Assembly: GCA_028819675.1 (NCBI GenBank)
Contig: JAPPKT010000297.1
Location: forward strand, 1-5,697
Source: Caldilineaceae bacterium
GTDB lineage: Bacteria; Chloroflexota; Anaerolineae; Caldilineales; Caldilineaceae
Reading direction: 5' to 3'
Length of the DNA: 5,697 bases
The notes beneath the pieces are model-generated. The model was given only the letters and a program-made list of their open reading frames with translations. It did no database searches and had not been told where the DNA came from. How positions within the stretch are numbered: position 1 is the stretch's first letter; the number at the start of each line of letters is the position of its first letter. A program made the translations under genes and the position numbers. This document shows, piece by piece, positions 1 to 5,697 of the stretch.

Positions 1-619
<619 letters not shown>

Positions 620-624
620 GGTTG

Positions 625-629
625 CCACC
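625..629 (-). promoter_or_regulatory. Weak ribosome binding site of livG
   Basis: GGTGG lies five bases before the ATG at 619-617, inside the 21-base gap between livM and livG. It is only a partial Shine-Dalgarno match, so translation of livG may depend partly on ribosomes finishing livM. This site supports the chosen start. Confidence 0.45.
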
Positions 630-640
630 GCTTTGTGGGT

Positions 641-1939
641 CTAACTTGCGCTGGTGTCAGTGCCGGACGCTGGTCGGGGTACTTCCTCGTTTGCTTCCTC
701 ATCTTCGGAAAACTCTTCCAATTCCTCGTCGAGTTCCTCATCGTCTTGGGCGCGGATTGAAACTGTCTCTGCGGCGACGCCGCCGCGACTGATACGTTCC
801 AAGATCGGGAAAAGGAGGCCGTTGCGCTGGAAGCGCAGGGTCAACATAAGCAGGATTCCGAAGAAAACCAGCCGCCACAGTGTCATGTCAATGTGGATCG
901 GGCCAATGGAGACGCTGGTGCGCAGCAGCTCCAATACAAACGTGATGATAATGGCGCCGACGGAGGCGGTGTAGATGTTTTCGAGACCGCCGATGACGGC
1001 CATAGCGATCACCAGGGACATCTGCAGGATTATTAAAGTATTGGGTGTGATGATTCCGATGTAGTGGCCCTGGAGGGCGCCGGCTGCGGCCGCCAAGGTG
1101 CTGGTGATGACAAAGACCAGGACTTTGTAGCGGACAATGTTGACGCCGAGTGCGGCGGCGGCCTCTTCGTCTTCTCGTATTGCGCGGATGAAGAGACCGA
1201 ACCTCGAACCGGCCAGCCAGGTCATGAGCGCCATGGCAAAGATGAACAGGAGCAGCATGGCGTAGTAGGGCGGTATCTTGCTCGTTGACGTGAAGCCGGC
1301 GATGCCGCCGGGGAAGAGCGGGACAAGCTCCAGCCCGCTCTGGCCCTCGGTGATGGGAATCTCGGCGCTGATGGCTGCGCGCAGGATTTCGGAGAAGCCG
1401 ATGGTAAAGAGGGCCAAATAGGTACTACGGAGACGCAGGACGAGCCAGCCGACCAGCAGGCCAAAGACGGCGCCCATTACCAGCCCCATGGCAATGCTGG
1501 CCCAGACTGGCGGGAACACAATCAACGTGCCGGCAGGCAGCGTCTCGGCTTTGGCCATGTCGAGGCAGGACTCGTCGATAGTGCCGACGCGGCGGATGTT
1601 CAGAATCACCAGCCACCAGTTGCCGAACAGAGGCAGATCGGTGCACAGCTCGGAGGGAGCGGTAGTGAAGCGGATGAACTTTCCGATCAGACCGGAAGTG
1701 TAGCCCCCGATTGCCATGAAGGCCATGTGGCCAAAGGAGAACTGCCCCGCGTATCCTGCCAAGAGAGACCAACTTGAGGCGAGAATAGCGTAGAAAAAGG
1801 CCGTGATGGCCAGATGCATGAAGTAACTGCTGAGGACAAGGGGTCCCAAGCCACCCATTTCTGAAGAGGCCAGGGGGATCAGAAACAGAATGATGAGGGC
1901 GACCGTCGCTGAGACGCGGTAGAGAGCCGTTGGGTTCAT
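641..1939 (-). CDS. livM: LivM-type ABC transporter permease with loop insertion and acidic C-terminal tail
   Basis: Integral membrane channel subunit that pairs with LivH. As called it is 432 residues. The ATG at 1939-1937 overlaps the livH stop (ATGA). The frame also has a Met at 2047, but that would add 36 Arg-rich residues read across the end of livH and is unlikely. Family hallmarks: the early AGYAGQFSFGHMAFMAIGGY segment (61-80), LVLRLRSTYLALFTIGFSEI (167-185), and the cytoplasmic coupling loop FIRAIREDEEAAAALGVN (250-267), which contacts the ATPase. Many hydrophobic segments span residues 12 to 370. Two parts are unusual. About 55 residues (roughly 88-142), with the only two cysteines (Cys99, Cys125), are inserted between the early core segments. 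The C-terminus after residue 390 is polar, with 15 Asp/Glu among residues 399-419. Both lie outside the conserved core, which looks intact. The substrate is unknown; branched-chain amino acids are the default guess for the family. Confidence 0.92.
   Translation of the reverse strand: MNPTALYRVSATVALIILFLIPLASSEMGGLGPLVLSSYFMHLAITAFFYAILASSWSLLAGYAGQFSFGHMAFMAIGGYTSGLIGKFIRFTTAPSELCTDLPLFGNWWLVILNIRRVGTIDESCLDMAKAETLPAGTLIVFPPVWASIAMGLVMGAVFGLLVGWLVLRLRSTYLALFTIGFSEILRAAISAEIPITEGQSGLELVPLFPGGIAGFTSTSKIPPYYAMLLLFIFAMALMTWLAGSRFGLFIRAIREDEEAAAALGVNIVRYKVLVFVITSTLAAAAGALQGHYIGIITPNTLIILQMSLVIAMAVIGGLENIYTASVGAIIITFVLELLRTSVSIGPIHIDMTLWRLVFFGILLMLTLRFQRNGLLFPILERISRGGVAAETVSIRAQDDEELDEELEEFSEDEEANEEVPRPASGTDTSAS
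1936..1939 (-). other. ATGA start-stop overlap joining livH and livM
   Basis: The livM ATG (1939-1937) and the livH TGA (1938-1936) share two bases, giving a four-base ATGA junction. Such junctions usually mean translational coupling by terminating ribosomes. That would keep the two permease subunits in equal amounts, as expected for a heterodimeric channel. No strong Shine-Dalgarno sequence precedes this ATG, which fits coupling. Confidence 0.85.
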
Positions 1940-3177
1940 AGCTCGCGTCCAAAGAGACCGGTCGGCTTGAGCAGGAGCACCAAGGTCAGGATCACCATGC
2001 CGTAGGCGGGAATATAGGCGGCGGCGCGGGTGGCGTCGGGGATGCATCCGGTGCCTGCGGCTTCGACCAGCCCAACGATCAGACCGCCCAGGAAGGCGCC
2101 GGGCAGACTCCCCATGCCGCCAAGCACGATGATAACGAAAGAGCGGGCGGCTGCGGGGATACCGACCTGGGGCAACCAGGAGAAGACCTGGACTAAGGAG
2201 GCTCCTGACAGGCCTGCAAGCATTGCGCCCATGCTGAATGCGAGCGTGTTCATCGAGTCGGGATTGATTCCGGTGACGGCAGCGGCCTGTCTGTCCTGAC
2301 TAACGGCTCTGAGGGCTTTGCCCACCCAGGTCCGGTAGAGGAACCAGAGCAGGGCCGCCAGCATGAGCAGGGCAAGGACGGCGGCGGTAAAGCGGGGATT
2401 GGGGACGGAAATCGCGTCAAAGATTGTGACATTACCCGGTGTCATTCTGAGGAAGGCGCCGGATTCGCCGGGCAGCTCAAGGCGAGGGAAGGGGAAGAAA
2501 CGTTGCGCTTTTACAGGCACTGCCGAGGTCAGGGCCTGGGTGAAGTATTGCAGGAAGAAGGCCAGGCCAAACGTTACGAGGATGGCGTATTCGGTGGGGC
2601 GTTCGATCTCGCCGCTGCCCATGGGGCGCAGGAAGATCCTCTCGAAGACGTAACCGATGGCGAAGGTCACGATACAGCTTGCCAGGATGGCTACGATCGG
2701 CGACACACCTGGGATCCATTCGGCAGTCATGAAGTAGGTGACCATGCCGCCGATCATGTAGAACTCGCCGTGGGCAAAGCTTACGACGCCCAAAATGGAG
2801 AAAATGAGGGTAAGGCCCAAGGCCATCAGCCCGTAGATGACGCCGATGACGATGCCGTTGGCAAGCTGTGAGATTACAAAGCCGCCGTTTGCGACGCAGA
2901 GATTGTCGGGATCGGCTAGGGCAAAGGCGACAATGAATATGCCGACGACGATGGCGATGGCGATCCCAATGAGGCGGCTGGTGATTTTGGGCGTGGCGAT
3001 CCAGAGTGGAACGAGGCTGAGAGGGCCCAGGGCCGCGCCGATAACGGCGCCGCCGAATGAGGCTTGGGAGATTTCGAGGTCTTTGCGGGCGTAGATGCGC
3101 GGTGTTACGACTCCGCCGAGTGCGCCCCAGAAAAGTATCCACAGAAGCGCCCAACCGAAGATCGCTGCGTTTTCCAT
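1936..3177 (-). CDS. livH: LivH-type ABC transporter permease with extended N-terminus
   Basis: Channel-forming membrane subunit, partner of LivM. The protein is 413 residues, whereas LivH proteins are usually about 290-310. The recognisable core begins near residue 98 with FVISQLANGIVIGVIYGLMA and continues through LTLIFSILGVVSFAHGEFYM (122-141), FERIFLRPM (178-186), the cytoplasmic coupling loop GKALRAVSQDRQAAAVTGIN (286-305) and IVLGGMGSLPGAFLGG (350-365), ending in LLLKPTGLFGREL. Before the core are about 97 residues with three hydrophobic stretches (roughly 6-26, 41-62 and 68-88), so the extension is probably membrane-embedded. The ATG at 3177-3175 is the first in frame: a TAA lies 14 codons upstream and the next Met is residue 117, inside the core. 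The ribosome site is weak (GGA about nine bases upstream). The gene follows the binding-protein gene after 165 bases and overlaps livM by four. Function is assigned by family; the role of the extension is unknown. Confidence 0.92.
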   Translation of the reverse strand: MENAAIFGWALLWILFWGALGGVVTPRIYARKDLEISQASFGGAVIGAALGPLSLVPLWIATPKITSRLIGIAIAIVVGIFIVAFALADPDNLCVANGGFVISQLANGIVIGVIYGLMALGLTLIFSILGVVSFAHGEFYMIGGMVTYFMTAEWIPGVSPIVAILASCIVTFAIGYVFERIFLRPMGSGEIERPTEYAILVTFGLAFFLQYFTQALTSAVPVKAQRFFPFPRLELPGESGAFLRMTPGNVTIFDAISVPNPRFTAAVLALLMLAALLWFLYRTWVGKALRAVSQDRQAAAVTGINPDSMNTLAFSMGAMLAGLSGASLVQVFSWLPQVGIPAAARSFVIIVLGGMGSLPGAFLGGLIVGLVEAAGTGCIPDATRAAAYIPAYGMVILTLVLLLKPTGLFGREL

Positions 3178-3342
3178 GGTTCAGGTCCGAGCCTGGCGGG
3201 CAGTGGGATGGTTAATCGTCAAGTGGAAAAAGGAGGCACCTTGTAGCTGCGGCAGAAGTGGGTGATGAAGGCGGACAGCCTGCAAGCCGGGGGAAGGCTC
3301 GCATGGCTATCAGGCCAAGAAAGTGCTCCAACGGTCAGCTCT
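3178..3342 (-). other. Gap between binding-protein and livH genes
   Basis: This is the only sizeable gap inside the operon; the other junctions are 21 bases and a four-base overlap. I see no gene and no classical terminator with a U-tract. Nested inverted repeats occur at GCCTG 3278-3282 with CAGGC 3311-3315, and AGCC 3285-3288 with GGCT 3296-3299, so the transcript could fold here. An AGGAGG on the plus strand at about 3232-3237 is followed at once by a stop and opens no gene. The gap could let abundant binding-protein mRNA be processed or stabilised apart from the permease part, as in many binding-protein-dependent systems; that is inference. Confidence 0.5.
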
Positions 3343-3355
3343 TTACTCCTGACCG
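3332..3355 (-). repeat. Inverted repeat spanning the binding-protein stop codon
   Basis: A perfect 7-base stem (CGGTCAG at 3332-3338 with CTGACCG at 3349-3355) encloses a 10-base loop that contains the TAA stop (3345-3343). No T-run follows on the minus strand, so it is not a simple intrinsic terminator. It could act as a 3' stabilising structure or a partial attenuator between the binding-protein and permease genes. A 7-base stem may also arise by chance, although its placement on the stop codon is suggestive. Confidence 0.4.
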
Positions 3356-4695
3356 ACTATGATCGGTGCGCCGGTCTGGTAGATCACCGGGTAGACGACA
3401 GTCGTTTCGGTGGCGTCCTGCCCTTCAACCTGGTACTGCACGATGGTGATGGCGGGATCAGGGAACTGGTGCCACCACTTGGGGTCTACACCTGCCTGTT
3501 CGGGGGTATTGCTGCGGTTAATCGGGAAGGTGATTGGACCGAGTGCGCCCATGTGGTTGATGTTCTCGAGGGCGTCGATGATGTCCGACGGGTCGGTGGA
3601 GCCGGAGTCCTCGATGGCCTGGGCGATCAGCATAATGGAGTCGTAGGAGGCCATTGCGTAGGACTCGATGTCGTCCTTGCCAGTGCGGGCCGAGTACTCG
3701 GCTACGAGGGCCTGGGCCACGTCGTTGTAGAGCTGCTGCGGCAGGCCGATACGGCGCACGAAGCAGTGGTTGCCGTCAGGGACGTTGGTCCAGAAGGCAT
3801 CGCTAACTAGGGAGACCTGGTTGCACATGGTGGGCACGTTCTGCGGTCCGATGCCGGCGTCGGCGGCCTGCTGGGTGAAGTTGTAGGAGGCTTCACCGGT
3901 CGCGAGGGTCACGATCATGTCAGGGCTTTCGGCCTTCACGCGCTCGATGATGCCGGCGAAGTCCTGGGTGCCGATGTCAACACTGAAGGTGACCGATTCG
4001 ATACCGGCCCCGTCAAGGAGCGCGGTCGTGTTTTCGGCTGCCGGGATACCGTAGTCGGTGTTCTCGGTGAGGATGACGACTTTGTCGAGCTTCATGCCGT
4101 TTTCGTCACGCAGCCACTGGATGAACTTGACATCGACTGCGGAGACTTCGGAGCTCAGCGGGGCGATGCGGAAGATTTCATCGTACTGAACGCTGGTGAT
4201 GGTGTCGTTCCAGGTTTCGGCGAAGACGATGGGAACGCCGTTGTCACGGGCGACCTCCTTGGCCGCGACACCGACTGAACTGTGGTAGCCGCCACCAATC
4301 CCGACGACGCCATCCTGGTTGATGAGACGTTCAACGACGGCAGTGCCGCGTTCCGGGAGGCCTTCGGTGTCGACTATGATCAGCTCGACCGGCCTGCCCA
4401 TGATTCCGCCGCGGTTGTTGAGCTCTTCGGCAGCAATCAGCATGGCCTCGCGCATGGCCTCACCGCCGACTACGGCGCCGGGGGCGGAGAGCGGTGCGAG
4501 CGCGCCAATCTTGATCGGCTCCATCGACATGTCTTCGGACTCCTCAGCGGGAGCCTCAGTTGGGGCGGCAGCAGCTTCTTCGGCTGCGGGTTCGGCCTCG
4601 CCGACGGTCTCGGCTTGGGGCGCGCAGGCGGCAAGCATGAGGGCGAGGATACTCAGTGAGATTACAATCCAGGTGAGAGTTCGCGTTCGGTTCAT
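3343..4695 (-). CDS. Extracellular solute-binding lipoprotein, LivJ/LivK (Peripla_BP_6) family
   Basis: Ligand-capturing component of the importer, tethered outside the cytoplasmic membrane. As called it is 450 residues. The ATG at 4695-4693 has a GGAGAA ribosome site seven bases upstream. A longer frame from 4842 is rejected because its extra 49 residues look non-coding and its start lies in the promoter -35 box. Residues 1-23 form a lipoprotein signal (basic MNRTR, hydrophobic core, lipobox LAAC) with Cys24 as the lipidated residue. Residues 25-57 are a low-complexity Ala/Glu/Pro/Thr linker. The two-lobed binding domain starts at IKIGALAPLSAPGAVVGG (61-78). It includes LNNRGGIMGRPVELIIVDTE (92-111), the likely ligand-contacting GGYHSS (135-140), GVPIVFAE (153-160), and the second-lobe VVILTENTDYG (206-216). 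Cys291 and Cys311 could form a disulfide. The fold suggests amino acids, amides or related small solutes; the exact ligand cannot be told. It is first in the operon, as is typical. Confidence 0.92.
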   Translation of the reverse strand: MNRTRTLTWIVISLSILALMLAACAPQAETVGEAEPAAEEAAAAPTEAPAEESEDMSMEPIKIGALAPLSAPGAVVGGEAMREAMLIAAEELNNRGGIMGRPVELIIVDTEGLPERGTAVVERLINQDGVVGIGGGYHSSVGVAAKEVARDNGVPIVFAETWNDTITSVQYDEIFRIAPLSSEVSAVDVKFIQWLRDENGMKLDKVVILTENTDYGIPAAENTTALLDGAGIESVTFSVDIGTQDFAGIIERVKAESPDMIVTLATGEASYNFTQQAADAGIGPQNVPTMCNQVSLVSDAFWTNVPDGNHCFVRRIGLPQQLYNDVAQALVAEYSARTGKDDIESYAMASYDSIMLIAQAIEDSGSTDPSDIIDALENINHMGALGPITFPINRSNTPEQAGVDPKWWHQFPDPAITIVQYQVEGQDATETTVVYPVIYQTGAPIIVGQE

Positions 4696-4702
4696 TGTAA
4701 GG

Positions 4703-4708
4703 TTCTCC
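4703..4708 (-). promoter_or_regulatory. Ribosome binding site of the binding-protein gene
   Basis: GGAGAA, within AAGGAGAA, lies seven bases before the ATG at 4695. This is the strongest ribosome site in the window and decides the start in favour of MNRTRTLTW. Its strength fits the need to make more binding protein than membrane subunits. Confidence 0.85.
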
Positions 4709-4721
4709 TTGCTATTCAGTG

Positions 4722-4741
4722 GGCTTCGGACATTGGAAGCC
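4722..4741 (-). repeat. Hairpin in the 5' leader of the operon
   Basis: GGCTTC (4722-4727) and GAAGCC (4736-4741) form a perfect 6-base stem with an 8-base loop, 13 bases upstream of the ribosome site in the predicted leader RNA. No U-tract follows, so it is not a terminator. It could protect the mRNA 5' region or modulate translation. I recognise no riboswitch family here. Confidence 0.4.
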
Positions 4742-4813
4742 AGATTGCGGTTGGTGACACTAAGCTTCGATGCATTGCGCAGGCACCGGGGACAAGGGAC
4801 AGTGTTCGGGTTC

Positions 4814-4842
4814 ATTATGCAACAGCCCCAATTGCATGTCAA
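4814..4842 (-). promoter_or_regulatory. Sigma-70-like promoter of the transporter operon
   Basis: Read on the minus strand, a perfect -35 box TTGACA (4842-4837) is separated by exactly 17 bases from CATAAT (4819-4814), which matches the -10 consensus at five of six positions. Transcription would start near 4807, giving a leader of about 110 bases before the ATG at 4695. Its position directly upstream of the first gene and its near-consensus boxes make it a strong candidate for the main operon promoter. Confidence 0.68.
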
Positions 4843-4845
4843 TGG
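4828..4845. promoter_or_regulatory. Possible operator dyad over the -35 box
   Basis: ATTG (4831-4834) and CAAT (4840-4843) are inverted around five bases. The arms extend outward with CC/GG pairs if A4830 is bulged. The dyad overlaps the -35 box, where a bound repressor would block RNA polymerase. The arms are short and imperfect, no regulator gene is visible nearby, and chance is a fair alternative. Confidence 0.22.
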
Positions 4846-4950
4846 ACACAGGAGTTAATTCCAGTGTATTCGCACCTTTCATTGGTGATTTGAGAAGCTA
4901 TGAGAGGGCGTTCTAAAGGGTCGTTCCCGCCCCAAGCGAGGAACAGTTCG

Positions 4951-4980
4951 ATCCGCGAAGTCACGCGAAGGGCCGCGAAG
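4951..4980 (+). repeat. Three phased GCGAAG repeats, 10-base period
   Basis: GCGAAG occurs at 4955-4960, 4965-4970 and 4975-4980, each the end of a 10-base unit (ATCCGCGAAG, TCACGCGAAG, GGCCGCGAAG). On the minus strand it reads as repeated CTTCGCG, a style of short-period intergenic repeat seen in many bacterial genomes. A related run lies in inverted orientation at 5129-5148. Confidence 0.75.
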
Positions 4981-5103
4981 AAAACCAGAGGTGTATAGGG
5001 CTCTGTTTGCGTGGAAGCACGACTATTTGCGGATACTCGGTTTGCTTCTGTCATTTCTCGATTCAGTTGCCCGTCTTGTGGTCGTGAAATGTCTACATAA
5101 GTC

Positions 5104-5130
5104 GCGCCAAAATCAATTTTTTTTGGGCGC
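5104..5130. repeat. Imperfect inverted repeat with A/T inner stem
   Basis: GCGCC (5104-5108) pairs with GGCGC (5126-5130). AAAA (5109-5112) can pair inside with TTTT (5121-5124), leaving one bulged G and an 8-base loop. The eight T residues (5117-5124) lie inside the structure rather than after it, so it is a poor intrinsic terminator on either strand. Confidence 0.4.
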
Positions 5131-5148
5131 CTTTTGCGGCCTTTTGTG
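5129..5148 (-). repeat. Two tandem 10-base units GCCTTTTGCG / GCCTTTTGTG
   Basis: Two adjacent 10-base units differ at one base. Read on the minus strand they give CACAAAAGGC CGCAAAAGGC, which aligns with the plus-strand 4964-4981 repeat at 12 of 18 positions; all six differences are G/A transitions. The two runs therefore look like related repeats in opposite orientation, about 150 bases apart. Confidence 0.6.
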
Positions 5149-5441
5149 CTCTGCAGGGCTTGGTGAGCACCTGTCCTGGTTTGATGCTCTTTCGCCCGGC
5201 TGTGGGTAACAAGGTCGGGTCATTTCATGTCAGATAGGCGTAAGTCGGACAAAGCGGGCGAAAAAAGCTATTTGGTTCATCGCTTGCAGTTTCGGCGGTA
5301 TGGTTCTTCCTCTCGACTCAGGATTCCGAGCGACAGGCGGATGCGCGTTTGTCGGTTCTCATTGTACCATGCATTTTTTCGATTTTGCTTGCTTTTTTTG
5401 GGTGAATTACAGAATTGGGGTGGGAAGAGTCAGTTTTAGCG

Positions 5442-5460
5442 CCACCCAAATCTGGGGTGG
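5442..5460. repeat. Small inverted repeat CCACCC / GGGTGG
   Basis: CCACCC (5442-5447) and GGGTGG (5455-5460) form a perfect 6-base stem with a 7-base loop. TGGGGTGG also occurs at 5416-5423 and 5453-5460, so the CCACCC arm could pair with either copy. No T-run follows on either strand. No associated gene is visible. Confidence 0.35.
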
Positions 5461-5681
5461 AAATGGCCTGGCGGTTTTTGGAAAGACGCGGGGGAGGCGC
5501 CAGGCCGGACATTGTCGTGGGTTCGGTCAGTTGGAGGGGATGCGAAGGCTGGCACAGGGCAGGCACCTACAGGGATTCGATGGGACTGGCGCGATGTGGT
5601 TTGGCGAAGCCCTTTCGATTAGGCATATGTCACCAATGTCGTCACCAGGTCGATGAGGCATGTTGTAGGAGAGGGGGCGTT

Positions 5682-5694
5682 GGGGGGGGGGGGG
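5682..5694 (+). other. Poly-G run at the window edge
   Basis: Thirteen consecutive G residues followed by CCC end the window, after a nearby G-rich GAGGGGGCG. A homopolymer exactly at the end suggests a contig edge or an assembly or base-calling artefact rather than a genuine element. Confidence 0.6.
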
Positions 5695-5697
5695 CCC

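Larger units (their letters stand above)
4843..5697. other. Region of about 850 bases with no convincing gene
   Basis: Several short open frames exist on both strands (the longest 118 codons, 5300-5656 plus), but none has a good ribosome site, a recognisable motif or a protein-like composition, and several run through repeats. There is no tRNA or rRNA. The stretch looks more T-rich and less codon-structured than the operon. It holds 10-base-period repeats (4951-4980 and 5129-5148), inverted repeats (5104-5130 and 5442-5460), T-tracts at 5374-5399 and a poly-G run at the edge. It looks intergenic. Confidence 0.65.

Noticed and set aside
1425..1952. 175-codon minus-strand open frame inside livM
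   Set aside because: It is a shifted-frame shadow of livM, rich in Arg, Pro, Ser and His with no domain features.
1940..2047. Longer LivM start at 2047
   Set aside because: It would add 36 Arg-rich residues read out of frame through the end of livH. The ATGA overlap at 1936-1939 gives a normal LivM N-terminus.
3229..3243. Strong plus-strand Shine-Dalgarno-like AGGAGG
   Set aside because: It is followed directly by TTG then a TAG stop, so it opens no gene; on the minus strand it is only a pyrimidine run.
3262..3810. 182-codon plus-strand open frame opposite the binding-protein gene
   Set aside because: It is antisense to conserved coding sequence in GC-rich DNA, with no recognisable motif. 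The same holds for 4319-4858 plus.
4696..4842. Longer binding-protein start at 4842
   Set aside because: The added 49 residues are Cys/Asn-rich with no signal character, the start lies in the -35 box upstream of the predicted transcript start, and the ATG at 4695 has an excellent ribosome site and lipoprotein signal.
4942..4962. Possible tRNA T-arm (AGTTCGATCC)
   Set aside because: The five bases on either side of the TTCGATC loop do not pair, and no acceptor, D or anticodon arms are found.
4839..5054. 71-codon minus-strand open frame with FFAALRVTSRIELF
   Set aside because: Its most protein-like stretch is the translation of the GCGAAG repeat. There is no good ribosome site, and it overlaps the promoter.
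4991..5209. 72-codon plus-strand open frame with a hydrophobic stretch
   Set aside because: No clear ribosome site, runs through the tandem 10-base repeat, and no family resemblance.
5300..5656. 118-codon plus-strand open frame and overlapping 82-codon minus-strand frame (5318-5566)
   Set aside because: Random-looking composition, no ribosome site or motif, and the region contains T-tracts and small inverted repeats.

Overview
The window holds most of one ABC importer operon of the LIV-I / HAAT family (branched-chain amino acids, amides and similar small polar solutes). All genes lie on the minus strand, so transcription runs from high to low coordinates. The order is: solute-binding lipoprotein (3343-4695), LivH-type permease (1936-3177), LivM-type permease (641-1939) and LivG-type ATPase (1-619, cut by the window edge). 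The second ATPase, LivF, is expected just beyond position 1 but is not visible. The lipoprotein catches ligand outside the membrane, LivH and LivM form the channel, and LivG, presumably with LivF, drives transport by ATP hydrolysis.

The organism is most likely a member of the Chloroflexota (Anaerolineae or a relative). This inference rests mainly on the binding protein, which has a lipobox Cys followed by a long Ala/Glu/Pro/Thr linker, a style very common in that phylum. The fairly high GC content and the strong GC bias at third codon positions fit. The assignment is tentative.

Layout by region: 1-619 LivG (206 codons visible); 620-640 a short spacer with a weak ribosome site; 641-1939 LivM, which starts in a 4-base ATGA overlap with the end of LivH; 1936-3177 LivH; 3178-3342 a 165-base gap with possible RNA structure; 3343-4695 the binding protein; 4696-4842 a leader and a strong sigma-70-like promoter (TTGACA-17-CATAAT); 4843-5697 about 850 bases with no convincing gene, holding 10-base-period repeats, small inverted repeats and a poly-G run at the window edge.

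The family assignment is routine, but both permeases have extra parts. LivH carries about 97 extra N-terminal residues with about three membrane segments. LivM has an insertion of about 55 residues in an early loop, containing the protein's only two cysteines, and a very acidic C-terminal tail. These additions and the phased repeats upstream are the points most worth checking. I see no CRISPR array, phage gene, defence system or intact mobile element.
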